A stretch of 60,993 nt of DNA, taken from the NCBI RefSeq assembly GCF_900114715.1, contig NZ_FOTY01000018.1, forward strand, positions 1 through 60,993, in the 5' to 3' direction. Numbering within the stretch: the stretch's first letter is position 1; each line of letters opens with the position of its first letter. The notes beneath the pieces were generated by a model. It was given only the letters and a program-made list of their open reading frames with translations, ran no database searches and was not told the DNA's origin. This document shows positions 33,398 to 41,734 of this stretch, piece after piece. Position numbers and translations under genes: made by a program. Source of the stretch: Salibacterium qingdaonense (GTDB taxonomy: Bacteria; Bacillota; Bacilli; Bacillales; Marinococcaceae).

Positions 33398-34281
33398 TAT
33401 AATACCTCCTTATTAGTAAGCAGATTCTCCGCTTTCTGATGACTGCCGAATATATGAATCTTTTCTTTGACTTTTTCTTTCATTTTTTCTTTTCCGCGTC
33501 CAAGGGAGTTCGCCACTACGAATTCATCTTTGTTTTCTGCAAACACTTCCTGTACGCCTCTTGTAAAAGCCTGTCTTAGTTCCGTATCCACGTTGATCTT
33601 AGCTACACCCAAAGAAATAGCACGCTGAACCTGTTCATCCGGCACGTCCGAACCACCGTGCAGGACAACAGGCCGTTTCACAGCTTGTACGATTTCTTCC
33701 AGCCTGTCCAAACGCACATTAGGTGTTTTTCTGTAGATCCCGTGGGCCGTTCCTAAGGAAGCGGCTAAGTAATCTACATCCGTTGCTTCGACGAAGGCTG
33801 CTGCTTCCTCTGTTCTCGTGATCATGGCATCTTTTTCATCTACGGTGATATCATCTTCGGTTCCACCGATTTTACCAATTTCTCCTTCAGATCCTATGTT
33901 CAAGGATGCTGCGATATCCGCTGTCTTTCTAGTCAGAGCTGTATTTTCTTCAAACGACAGTGCCGAACCGTCAAACATTACGGATTGAAATCCTAGCTGC
34001 ACCGCCCGCATCGTCTGGCTGAAATTTCTGCTGTGATCAAGGTGAATGCATATCGGAACAGATGCATTTCGCCCGTACCAGTCAATCAGCATCTTCATTG
34101 GTTCCATTTCCAGGGTTTGAATGACTTTCTGTCCAACCTGGATCATAATGGGAGCCTGTTCTTCTTCCGCCGCTTCCACAATGGCCTGAACCGTTTCCGC
34201 ATTATGAGCGCTGAAAGCCCCCACGCCGTAACCGTGATGAAAGGCGTGTTCAAGCATTACCTTTCCACTCAAAAATGGCAT
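33397..34281 (-). CDS. Class II aldolase, probable 6-deoxy-6-sulfofructose-1-phosphate aldolase
   Basis: A 294-residue zinc-dependent fructose-bisphosphate-aldolase-family enzyme. VPICIHLDHSRNFSQTM holds zinc-binding His and catalytic Asp (about residue 83), GSEGEIGKIGGTEDD the second metal site, LGTAHGIY another zinc His and VVLHGGSDVPDEQ the last His with the phosphate loop. The usual GSG of the loop is GSD here, perhaps reflecting an altered substrate. In the sulfo-EMP2 route a class II aldolase splits sulfofructose phosphate to DHAP and sulfolactaldehyde. AGAGGAG precedes the ATG. Confidence 0.8.
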   Translation of the reverse strand: MPFLSGKVMLEHAFHHGYGVGAFSAHNAETVQAIVEAAEEEQAPIMIQVGQKVIQTLEMEPMKMLIDWYGRNASVPICIHLDHSRNFSQTMRAVQLGFQSVMFDGSALSFEENTALTRKTADIAASLNIGSEGEIGKIGGTEDDITVDEKDAMITRTEEAAAFVEATDVDYLAASLGTAHGIYRKTPNVRLDRLEEIVQAVKRPVVLHGGSDVPDEQVQRAISLGVAKINVDTELRQAFTRGVQEVFAENKDEFVVANSLGRGKEKMKEKVKEKIHIFGSHQKAENLLTNKEVL

Positions 34282-34297
34282 GTGCTATCTCTCCTCT

Positions 34298-35032
34298 TTA
34301 TCTGTTAAGTTCAATATCGTAATGATACTGGTCGCTTCTATATCTCGTTCTGGTGTATTCCATGGGATGGTCATTCATCCCGAAACTTAAACGTGTCATT
34401 TCAAGCAGTGCTTCGCCCGGGCGGATTCCGAGCAGATCTCCTTCGTGCTGAGTAGCATTAATCGCAATAATTTTTTCCGATGCTTTTTTTAAAAAGACAT
34501 TATGGTCTTCTAAAATCTCATAATAACGCGCTTCATTCAGATCATATTTCATTAAAATATTTCCGATATCGTTCGGCCAGCACGTACGCTCCAACGCAAC
34601 AGGAATATTATCAGCAAAACGGATACGTTCTACTAGTAAAATAGAATGTTCATCATCAACTTCCAACATCGTTTTTTCTGTGTATAATTGGCCGCTGAAT
34701 TCCGCCCGGATCAGTTTGGATTTCGGCGTCTGGCCTTTTTCCACTACTTCTTCGGCAAAGCCTTTGAGCCGGCCGAGGCTTCCGACCAGTTTTTGTGGTT
34801 TTACAATCGTTCCGCGTCCCTGCGTTTTTTCCACCAGACCTGTCTGTACAAGGACTGATATAGCCTGTCGTACCGTGCTTCTACTGACATCAAACTCTTT
34901 CATTAATTCCTGTTCGGTCGGAATAAGGGAGTGGGCCTCCCACTTCCCTTCCTGAATCCGCTGAATAAGGATATCTTTAATTTGTAAATATAATGCTTCG
35001 TTTTTATTTTGATTTATTTTGTTCGATGACAT
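34298..35032 (-). CDS. GntR/HutC family regulator of the sulfosugar operon
   Basis: A 244-residue regulator with a winged HTH at residues ~10-75 (LIPTEQELMKEFDVSRSTVR followed by QAISVLVQTGLVEKTQGRGT) and a UTRA effector domain (residues ~95-235; VERIRFADNIPVALE, LLEMTRLSF, RYRSDQYHYDIEL). UTRA domains bind sugar phosphates or related ligands. The gene lies inside the operon, its start overlapping the kinase end by 29 bases, with AAGGAGG before ATG. The operator AAAAGGTACGGACCTTTT at the operon promoter (41349-41366) is of HutC type. Confidence 0.85.
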   Translation of the reverse strand: MSSNKINQNKNEALYLQIKDILIQRIQEGKWEAHSLIPTEQELMKEFDVSRSTVRQAISVLVQTGLVEKTQGRGTIVKPQKLVGSLGRLKGFAEEVVEKGQTPKSKLIRAEFSGQLYTEKTMLEVDDEHSILLVERIRFADNIPVALERTCWPNDIGNILMKYDLNEARYYEILEDHNVFLKKASEKIIAINATQHEGDLLGIRPGEALLEMTRLSFGMNDHPMEYTRTRYRSDQYHYDIELNR

Positions 35033-36185
35033 GGAGATTCCTCCTTTTTAAAGGGGGAGGGTATGAACTTACATCAGAACCCACCAGCGGGCGGAGCCAT
35101 TCATTGTAAGCCTTCTGATTTTGAATAAAGGAAGGAGGCAGTATCCTTTCTCCGCTGGCGGCTACCTCGTGAAGCGCAACGGGAACATAGTCAATGTGGT
35201 ATAAAGCGGTATCGGCGCGCTGCAGCGAAACCATCACTCCCGTCTTCTTCTCTCTTACCCAGGATGCTCCTGTTTCTCCGGTTATAACTGCTTCATTAAA
35301 ATCCGTCGAAGACACAGCAGCTGAAAAACTTCGCTGGTTCATACCGAGCAGCTCTGACCGGACCATCACATCCATGTTCTGTTTGATAAGATTTTCTATT
35401 TCTTTTGAGACGCCTCCTAAAACGGAGCGTCCCTGCACGCGGTCTCTTTCCACCTGCTGTCCCTTTTCCCATGAAGCGCCTTCACTGACGATAATCAACG
35501 CTGTCCCGTGCTCTTCCAAAGCATGCGTGGTCTTTTTCATTATGACATCAGGAGAAAGGGGATCTTCCGGAAGGCTGATAACGTGAGGGCCATCCTGTTT
35601 ATAATCGTTAAGAAAACCGGCCGCTGCTGTCAGCCATCCTGCATTCCTCCCCATTGTTTCAAGAATCCGGACCTGCTCGAAATTACTCATAGCCTGCAGA
35701 TCCCGACTCATGTCTCTAGCGGCAAGCGCTGCGTATTTCGCCGCGCTGCCAAAACCAGGGGCATGATCCGTTTTGGCCAGATCATTATCCACGGTTTTGG
35801 GCAGGCCGATGACTTGCAGTGTGTAATTCTGCTGCTTCGCTTCTTCCTCAATTCTCTTTAAGGCTTCCATCGTTCCATTGCCGCCGATAAAAACAAGCGT
35901 ATTAATTTTCTGCCGGCGTAAGTTTTGAACAGATTCTTTGATTTTTTCCTCATCGAATTCGTAACGTCCTGCACCCAGGAAAGCACCGGGTACCTTTTTA
36001 CTTTCCATAACATTCGAGATTAAAGCATCGTCTGCTTCCAGAAATAGTTGATTAGCCAGCCCTTCATATCCATTAACTACAAAGGTGATAGCGTGGTCTT
36101 TATATAATTCTCGGACAAAACCGGCTAACGTAGCATTAATGACTGCTGTGGGACCTCCGGATTGCCCAATGGCAACATGTTTCAT
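35004..36185 (-). CDS. Phosphofructokinase-family kinase, probable sulfofructose kinase
   Basis: A 393-residue PfkA-superfamily protein: GQSGGPTAVINATLAGF at the N-terminus, FIGGNGTMEALKRIEEEA, GLPKTVDNDLAKTDHAPGFG (about residue 127) and LETMGRNAGWLTAA. PKT(I/V)DND is the form seen in PPi-dependent PFKs rather than PGTIDND of ATP enzymes. GGNGT replaces the usual GGDG/GGDD, a change at the metal-binding Asp. In the sulfo-EMP2 route a PFK-like kinase phosphorylates 6-deoxy-6-sulfofructose at C1. The donor (ATP or PPi) cannot be decided by eye. Confidence 0.78.
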   Translation of the reverse strand: MKHVAIGQSGGPTAVINATLAGFVRELYKDHAITFVVNGYEGLANQLFLEADDALISNVMESKKVPGAFLGAGRYEFDEEKIKESVQNLRRQKINTLVFIGGNGTMEALKRIEEEAKQQNYTLQVIGLPKTVDNDLAKTDHAPGFGSAAKYAALAARDMSRDLQAMSNFEQVRILETMGRNAGWLTAAAGFLNDYKQDGPHVISLPEDPLSPDVIMKKTTHALEEHGTALIIVSEGASWEKGQQVERDRVQGRSVLGGVSKEIENLIKQNMDVMVRSELLGMNQRSFSAAVSSTDFNEAVITGETGASWVREKKTGVMVSLQRADTALYHIDYVPVALHEVAASGERILPPSFIQNQKAYNEWLRPLVGSDVSSYPPPLKRRNLHVIEQNKSK

Positions 36186-36204
36186 ATATCTCCCGCAGCT
36201 CCCT

Positions 36205-37545
36205 TCAGTTTTTCTTATAGACAGAAACGGGCAGGTTCAGTTGGTTACCCAGCTCGATTAAGTCTTCGGTGACATCCTCATGAACAAGACCGTAATGAGG
36301 TTCGAATCCTTCGTCCATCAAATCATACAAGGTTGGCGTGACATCCGTTTCCAGCTGCACCTCCACCGAAGTGCCATTAAAACGCTGCGGGGTATCGAGA
36401 GCTTCTCCTCTCATTATCAACAGTCGGTAACCTTCCGGCGTCCAGCCGACCCTGAATATCGTGACCCTGCCCGGTTTTAATCCAAATTCCATCGTGAACC
36501 CAAGTTTCCGGTTGGGGTGTACGCCGGGACGCGCTCCCTGCTCCGGGTGAGCCAGAGAGTAAGCGCCGGCGCCGCAATGCCAGTAGACAACAGAGTTAGC
36601 CGCTTCATTTACGTGAACCATATCGCCGAGGTATGGGGCTTTTCCGCCCGCAAGCTCCTGCAGAATAAACATGGTGACTGCCCCGTGGATATCGGATTCG
36701 CAGGATGATACCACCCCTTCTTCGGTAAATTGAGACAAGGTGGAACAAGCGGCAGTACCGAGTTCATTAAAAAACTCAGGATAACAGCGGATAGCAAGCG
36801 CGGAAATATTCTGTTCCTTTATTTCCTGCCTGACATAAGAAGTGAACTGAGCAAACCGCTGGACGGTTTCATCTGCTGATTTTAATCCAATGACCTGCTG
36901 CTTGGCTTGTTCTATTTCCGGTTCCCATTTTTCTTTTGGCATTTCCTTGCTCTCATCAAATGATTGTTGTAAATCCATTTCGAGAACATCAATGCCGAAA
37001 ACCTTTTTCAACTGTTCTTCATCCGTATCGGAAAAGAAAAATCCCGGCTGATGCTCCCCGATAACGCCAATTTTAAAGTCCTTCAATTCGGAGAGCAGGG
37101 TTTGTATTTTTACTTGCTGCTTGATCCTGTGCTGCACCTGGGCCTCTTCGGTATTTCCGAAAACAAACGTGTACCGGCGCCCCTCACACTTCAGGACGTG
37201 GCTGGTGCTATTGCCGCCGGTGAGAGAATTCAACCGGAGCCTCGCCCCAACTGCCGGCTCTCGAATCGACCACACAACCACAGGAACATCCAGCCTATCT
37301 ATTACCGCCTGTATATACTCGCCATCCGCAAACGTGATGCTTTGATAAATAACAACGGATATACGACTTTTATCGATAGTTTCCAGAAATTCTCCCAAGT
37401 TCTCCTGGGATGTGAAAATACTTTCCGGTTCTATCACCTGATCCGTCAGCTGCCTTAGAAACCGGGAGCTTTTTTCTCTTTCTTGTTCTCCTGTTTCCAG
37501 ATCAAAGGTTTTTTTTCCTACGGGAAGATATAATATATTCTCCAC
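36205..37545 (-). CDS. L-fucose/arabinose isomerase-like protein, probable sulfoquinovose isomerase
   Basis: A 446-residue metal-dependent sugar isomerase of the FucI/AraA-like superfamily: VIYQSITFADGEYIQAVI, PVVVWSIREPAVGARLRL, FKIGVIGEHQPGFFFSD. Later it has IRCYPEFFNELGTAACSTLS, VVSSCESDIHGAVTMFIL (metal ligands Glu/Asp/His), VHVNEAANSVVYWHCGAGAYS and a C-terminal barrel. It would convert SQ to 6-deoxy-6-sulfofructose. The start is GTG at 37545 with AAGGAAGGG upstream. A plain aldose isomerase is the alternative; the DUF4867 and kinase neighbours argue for the sulfosugar. Confidence 0.75.
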   Translation of the reverse strand: MENILYLPVGKKTFDLETGEQEREKSSRFLRQLTDQVIEPESIFTSQENLGEFLETIDKSRISVVIYQSITFADGEYIQAVIDRLDVPVVVWSIREPAVGARLRLNSLTGGNSTSHVLKCEGRRYTFVFGNTEEAQVQHRIKQQVKIQTLLSELKDFKIGVIGEHQPGFFFSDTDEEQLKKVFGIDVLEMDLQQSFDESKEMPKEKWEPEIEQAKQQVIGLKSADETVQRFAQFTSYVRQEIKEQNISALAIRCYPEFFNELGTAACSTLSQFTEEGVVSSCESDIHGAVTMFILQELAGGKAPYLGDMVHVNEAANSVVYWHCGAGAYSLAHPEQGARPGVHPNRKLGFTMEFGLKPGRVTIFRVGWTPEGYRLLIMRGEALDTPQRFNGTSVEVQLETDVTPTLYDLMDEGFEPHYGLVHEDVTEDLIELGNQLNLPVSVYKKN

Positions 37546-37586
37546 TCCGTTCCCTTCCTTTCTTTATATCATGAAATGAAACACTA

Positions 37587-38240
37587 CTAAACTTGCTGTA
37601 CATATACATCCGTGCCGGTAATACCGGAATGGGCTCCCTGCTCCATGAACTTCTTGTTTTCCGGGTGGGACAGCAGCCATTTGTTTTTCATAAACAGCAG
37701 GGGATCGTTTGATTCCTCCTCCAACGGGGCGTTTGTTCCGCTCGGCAGAATAACCATGCATTTAAATCCCTGATCCGCCACTTTACAAGGCGCTAAATGA
37801 AGCGTGGTCTGGTACAATTCCACCGCCGTAAGAGCCGGTATATAAAAGGCATGAATATCGTCTGTGTGAAATTGACCCTCCTGTATATCGAGAATGGAGC
37901 CAATCAGCAGGATGAAATCTGTTTCTCCGATATTGATTTCACTGCCTTTGTGGTATTCAAGGCCGGCTAAACTCGAGCTGTTTCCGTTACAGTACCCGAT
38001 CTGAACAGGCATCTGCCCATAATAGCTGTCTTCGATCTTGTTCAAAAAAGGGGCTTTCTCCCATTCCGGCACAGATCGCACGTATTTATTGCCTATTTCA
38101 GGCACCGTTGTCTCTTGTATCTTGGCCGCAGCTTCCTCTGCCGGAAAATCCTCAAGAACCTTTCCGAATCTGGAAAACGAGGGATCTGTAACATGACAGA
38201 TGGAAAGCTGCGTGTTTTTCTCCTGCAATTTTTTCAGCAC
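37587..38240 (-). CDS. DUF4867 family protein
   Basis: A 217-residue cupin-like protein of the DUF4867 family. Recognisable segments are VTDPSFSRFGKVLE, PVQIGYCNGNSSSLAGLEYH, KGSEINIGETDFILLIG, AFYIPALTAVELYQTTLHLA and FKCMVILPSGTN. Members occur in sulfoquinovose clusters (SftX of the sulfo-TAL type) and other sugar operons; the biochemical role is not settled, with mutarotase or accessory isomerase suggested. GTG at 38240 is chosen because AAGGA precedes it at the right distance; the longer frame to 38282 overlaps the permease gene. It lies directly before the isomerase gene. Confidence 0.78.
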   Translation of the reverse strand: MLKKLQEKNTQLSICHVTDPSFSRFGKVLEDFPAEEAAAKIQETTVPEIGNKYVRSVPEWEKAPFLNKIEDSYYGQMPVQIGYCNGNSSSLAGLEYHKGSEINIGETDFILLIGSILDIQEGQFHTDDIHAFYIPALTAVELYQTTLHLAPCKVADQGFKCMVILPSGTNAPLEEESNDPLLFMKNKWLLSHPENKKFMEQGAHSGITGTDVYVQQV

Positions 38241-38268
38241 TGCGCGTCCTTCCTTTCCTTCTCGTTTA

Positions 38269-39081
38269 TCATTTAACTGCACCGGATGTCATACCTGCTA
38301 CAAAATACCGCTGCAGGAAGATGTACATGATGACCATAGGGGCGGACGCAATGAGAACTCCCGTGAACAACATAGGATAATTTGTGGAATATTGCCCTTG
38401 AAAATCCAATAATGCGAGCGGCAGCGTTTTATAGGCATTATCTGTTATGAACAACAAAGGATACAACAGATCGTTCCAATGCATCACAAACAAGAAAATG
38501 GCGGTCGCGGATAAGGAAGGCAGGGATAAAGGAAGTGTGACTTTTGCGTACATTTTCCAGTTGTCTGCCCCATCCACAGTAGAAGCTTCAAACAATTCTT
38601 TCGGGAGCGTTTTCATAAAACCAGTCAAAATAAATACCGCGACAGGAAGAGTGGAAGCAATATTCACCAGGATCAAACCGAGAAGACTGTTTGTCAGACC
38701 AAGGTTGAGGACCAAAGAATACAGCGGTACCATGTTCACTTGCGGCGGAACCATCATCCCGAGAGAAAATAATCCAAATAAGGAGTTTCCTTTCCAATTG
38801 TTCAGTCGGGTAATACCATAAGCAATCATAGAAGCGAAAAAGAGAGTAAGAGTTACAGAGAAAAGGGTAACGGTTGCACTGTTCACAAAATACCCCGCCA
38901 TTGTCTGTTCATAAAAAATGGAGATAAAGTTATCAAAGTTAATGCCGGCCTCCGGGAGTCCCAATGGATTTTGAAAGGTTTCCTCCCGGGTTTTCATGGA
39001 GGTCAGCATCACCATAATCAGCGGTATCAGTATTAACACCGCATAGATGAATATCGCAAATCTTCTAAAAAACATTCTCAT
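38269..39081 (-). CDS. Sugar ABC transporter permease, MalG type (CUT1)
   Basis: A 270-residue permease with six TM segments and the inner-membrane EAA loop (KELFEASTVDGADNWKMYAK followed by VTLPLS), which docks the ATPase. The N-terminus LILIPLIMVMLTSMKTREE is typical of MalG-type subunits. It overlaps the DUF4867 region by a few bases and follows the MalF-type gene. No ATP-binding subunit is encoded in the cluster, so a shared MsmX-type ATPase elsewhere is expected. Confidence 0.9.
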   Translation of the reverse strand: MRMFFRRFAIFIYAVLILIPLIMVMLTSMKTREETFQNPLGLPEAGINFDNFISIFYEQTMAGYFVNSATVTLFSVTLTLFFASMIAYGITRLNNWKGNSLFGLFSLGMMVPPQVNMVPLYSLVLNLGLTNSLLGLILVNIASTLPVAVFILTGFMKTLPKELFEASTVDGADNWKMYAKVTLPLSLPSLSATAIFLFVMHWNDLLYPLLFITDNAYKTLPLALLDFQGQYSTNYPMLFTGVLIASAPMVIMYIFLQRYFVAGMTSGAVK

Positions 39082-39092
39082 CTTTCCTTTCT

Positions 39093-39968
39093 TTAGTAGG
39101 ACACCCGGTTAGACCGCAGTACTTTAAACTGAAGGTACGTAATCAATGCTATAACACACATGAAGATGACGGAGATAGCTGAAGCGTACCCAAAATCATA
39201 CCCACGAAATGCTACTTCATAGATATACGTTGAAAGGATTTCCGTCGTATTGTTCGGTCCACCTCCTGTCATCGCAAACACTAAATCAAAGGCCTGAAAT
39301 GATTGAATCGTCGTGTAAGCGATAACGATAGTGGCAGAAGGAGCAAGGAGCGGCCATGTTATTTTTTTAAAAGTCTGCCACTTCGTAGCTCCTTCAATTT
39401 TTGCCGCTTCGTATAAATCAAAGGGAATGGCATGGAGCCCTGCAACAAAAATGATCAACATCTGCCCTGCATGGAACCATACTTGTGTAAAGGCTAAAGC
39501 ATAAATAGCTATATCCCCATTTCCCAGCCAATTCAGAGCTAAAAAGTCAAGCCCGATCAAACTTAATATTTGATTGAGGATCCCAAGGGAGGGATCATAA
39601 ACAAAGGTCCAAATAAAAGCAACCGAGACGGAAGAAAGAATGGTCGGGAAGAAAAATAATGCCCGCAGCATATAGTTGACTTTTGTATTTTTTACAAGAA
39701 ATATCGCAAAGATTAACGCGATAATAGTTTGGAATATTACTACAAAAAGCATAAACTCTAAATTATTACCGACTGACTTCACGAATACACTATCTCCGGT
39801 GACAGCTTTTGTATAGTTTTCAAATCCGACAAAGTTGAAATTGGCGCTGATCCCATCCCAATTTGTGAAAGAATAGAAAACGGCACTGAACGTCGGATAT
39901 AGAAAAAATATAGAATAAAGTATCAACCCAGGGATGAAAAATAAATATATCGTTTTAGAAATTTTCAT
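39093..39968 (-). CDS. Sugar ABC transporter permease, MalF type (CUT1)
   Basis: A 291-residue permease with six TM segments and an EAA motif (FDLYEAAKIEGATKWQTFKK followed by ITWPLLAP). GGGPNNTTEILSTYIYEVAF near the C-terminus is the usual MalF/UgpA-type signature. It pairs with the MalG-type subunit and the lipoprotein encoded upstream, and forms a channel for import of SQ or its glycoside SQ-glycerol by inference. Confidence 0.9.
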   Translation of the reverse strand: MKISKTIYLFFIPGLILYSIFFLYPTFSAVFYSFTNWDGISANFNFVGFENYTKAVTGDSVFVKSVGNNLEFMLFVVIFQTIIALIFAIFLVKNTKVNYMLRALFFFPTILSSVSVAFIWTFVYDPSLGILNQILSLIGLDFLALNWLGNGDIAIYALAFTQVWFHAGQMLIIFVAGLHAIPFDLYEAAKIEGATKWQTFKKITWPLLAPSATIVIAYTTIQSFQAFDLVFAMTGGGPNNTTEILSTYIYEVAFRGYDFGYASAISVIFMCVIALITYLQFKVLRSNRVSY

Positions 39969-40012
39969 GAAATCAATCCTTTTTATAGTTTACACGCTGC
40001 GAGCCCATTTCT

Positions 40013-41311
40013 TTAATCGATGTTTTCTTCTACAACCTGCTGGGCTTCATCAGCAGCTTCTTCAGGACTCGTTCCGCCTAATACATTTTCAATGGATCCA
40101 AGTACTGCATCTTCTACAGCTGCCTCTTTAATTAAATAACGCGGCTGGAATCTTGTATCTTTTTCATCAATCCAATGAGAAGTGTTCTGTAAGGATTCCG
40201 ATTCATAATCCACATCGTTTACTGTTAAATGTTGTCCGGTTTCGTTCGCATATTGGGAAGCTATATCTGGTTGACTGAGAAATTCAATAAAGGCTTTCGC
40301 TTCTTCTTTCTTTTCAGAATTTTTATTAACCGCGAGCATGAAAGTCGCCGTATGAATACCTTCATATTCTACTTCTTCTTCTGAGACTGTTATTGGAGGA
40401 AGAAAACCCAGCTCCAGATCTGAATTTAACTCTTTCAACGAAGCCATGTGATAAGAACCTGTGGCCAGCATTGCTGCTTCTTCATCCGCTACCATCTGCA
40501 TCGCTGAATCCTGATTAGTGCCTAAAGCGTCCTCTTGAAGATATCCATTTTCATTGAAATGCTGAAAATCTTCCAGTGTATTGATCCACCAATCGTTCGT
40601 AAGCGTTTCTTCTCCACTTTCCAATTGAGCGAATATATCTTCATTTTTAGCATTGTTCATCATCATACTGTTCATCATTTGGTTCGGCCCAATATCCGCA
40701 CCAGGGAAAGCAATTGGTGTGATATCATTTTCCTTCAGCGTTTCTGCCATCGCTTGATATTCCGACCAGCTGGTTGGAACTTCAATTCCCAGTTCTTCAA
40801 ACATACCTTTGTTGTAGACTGGCATATTGAATACCATCTGGTAAGGAACCGCAAGCTGACTTCCCTCAGATTGACCGACTTCGAGCGAGGTTTCAGCAAA
40901 ATTATTTACAAACTCTTCATCTGATAAATCAGTGAAAAATCCTGCATTGTTAATGGTTTCAAACTGTGTGCCGGGAAAAGAAGTGAAAACATCCCCTGTT
41001 GATCCGTCCCGAAGCATTTGTTGAGCGTTAGACTGATATTGTTCGGAAGGATACGTGTTCATTTGAACGCTGATGCCCGGGTTTTCTTCTTCAAATTGTC
41101 CAATAATGTCATCAAATACTTCCTCATCTTCCCCGCGCCAGTGAATAAAGCTGATTTCTGTAGTATCCTGGTTTTCTGCAGAAGAATCTTCTGATCCGGA
41201 CGAATTTGAGTCACCACTGTCTGATTCTTCCTGACTGCTGTCAGCAGCACAAGCCGCCATCAGAACAACAAACAGAACCAACCCGGCGAACATACCTAAT
41301 TTTTTCTTCAA
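40013..41311 (-). CDS. Sugar ABC transporter substrate-binding lipoprotein
   Basis: A 432-residue extracellular solute-binding protein family 1 member. The signal peptide has lipobox LMAAC (Cys about residue 21), then a Ser/Asp/Glu-rich linker (residues 22-50). The binding domain holds TEISFIHWRGEDEEVFDDII, NPGISVQMNTYPSEQY and FTSFPGTQFETI. Start is TTG at 41311, 8 bases after AGGAGG. It heads the operon. Strong acidity fits a halophile. The ligand is inferred from the enzymes encoded downstream. Confidence 0.88.
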   Translation of the reverse strand: MKKKLGMFAGLVLFVVLMAACAADSSQEESDSGDSNSSGSEDSSAENQDTTEISFIHWRGEDEEVFDDIIGQFEEENPGISVQMNTYPSEQYQSNAQQMLRDGSTGDVFTSFPGTQFETINNAGFFTDLSDEEFVNNFAETSLEVGQSEGSQLAVPYQMVFNMPVYNKGMFEELGIEVPTSWSEYQAMAETLKENDITPIAFPGADIGPNQMMNSMMMNNAKNEDIFAQLESGEETLTNDWWINTLEDFQHFNENGYLQEDALGTNQDSAMQMVADEEAAMLATGSYHMASLKELNSDLELGFLPPITVSEEEVEYEGIHTATFMLAVNKNSEKKEEAKAFIEFLSQPDIASQYANETGQHLTVNDVDYESESLQNTSHWIDEKDTRFQPRYLIKEAAVEDAVLGSIENVLGGTSPEEAADEAQQVVEENID

Positions 41312-41336
41312 TGAAATAACCTCCTATAAATTCATA

Positions 41337-41342
41337 ATTATA
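41337..41342 (-). promoter_or_regulatory. -10 box of the sulfosugar operon
   Basis: Minus strand TATAAT 26 bases upstream of the TTG start. No good -35 is present at 17 bp; that position (AAAGGT) falls inside the HutC-type operator. Confidence 0.5.
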
Positions 41343-41348
41343 AATCTT

Positions 41349-41366
41349 AAAAGGTACGGACCTTTT
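41349..41366. promoter_or_regulatory. HutC-type operator of the sulfosugar operon
   Basis: AAAAGGTACGGACCTTTT: perfect 7-bp arms (AAAAGGT/ACCTTTT) around a 4-bp centre, the GGT-N4-ACC geometry of GntR/HutC regulators such as DasR and NagR. It overlaps the expected -35 region of the operon promoter. The regulator is presumably that at 34298-35032. Confidence 0.7.
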
Positions 41367-41377
41367 GCTCCAAAAAA

Positions 41378-41391
41378 TTAAAGCGCTTTCA
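41378..41391 (-). promoter_or_regulatory. cre-like box of the sulfosugar operon
   Basis: Minus strand TGAAAGCGCTTTAA, with AAAGCGCTTT as a perfect palindromic core and one deviation from the cre consensus. It lies just upstream of the HutC-type operator, so CcpA control is likely in addition to the specific regulator. Confidence 0.6.
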
Positions 41392-41399
41392 TATCCTTA

Positions 41400-41734
41400 G
41401 AAAAAATAAGGGCTTCTCAAACACGCCATTTTAAACTCCCCCTTCACAAGGATTAATAAGATTCTTACTTGATATTATTGAAACATTCTTTCTTCTTTTT
41501 ATCAATACTTTTTTAAATTTTACGACAATTGAAATATTAAATAGGTTTTATCTATTTTCACAATGACTTTTTCTACGCACCTTCTTCCGTGGTTTGTTTG
41601 ACGCATTGCATGAACTCCTGTTGTTGCTGGATTACAGGAAATGAGTCAGAGCCGGTTACTGGGCCCCGCAGAACTGAAGATGCCGGTGAAATCTTGTGCC
41701 ATAGGCGATGAGCAGGCTATATTCCCAGGTTCAT
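41400..41734. other. Intergenic region upstream of the sulfosugar operon
   Basis: A/T-rich to about 41570, then higher-GC sequence leading into the dispersed repeat. A minus-strand frame without start (ending FPVIQQQQEFMQCVKQTTEE near 41580) is open for ~45 codons but is not recognised. No gene is called. Confidence 0.35.

Noticed and set aside
35004-36185. Housekeeping glycolytic 6-phosphofructokinase
   Set aside because: Located within a sugar operon, with PKTVDND and GGNGT motifs unlike the standard ATP-dependent enzyme of bacilli.
41580-41720. Minus-strand frame ending FPVIQQQQEFMQCVKQTTEEG as an oxidoreductase remnant
   Set aside because: Too short and not specific to any family; described only as an open stretch.
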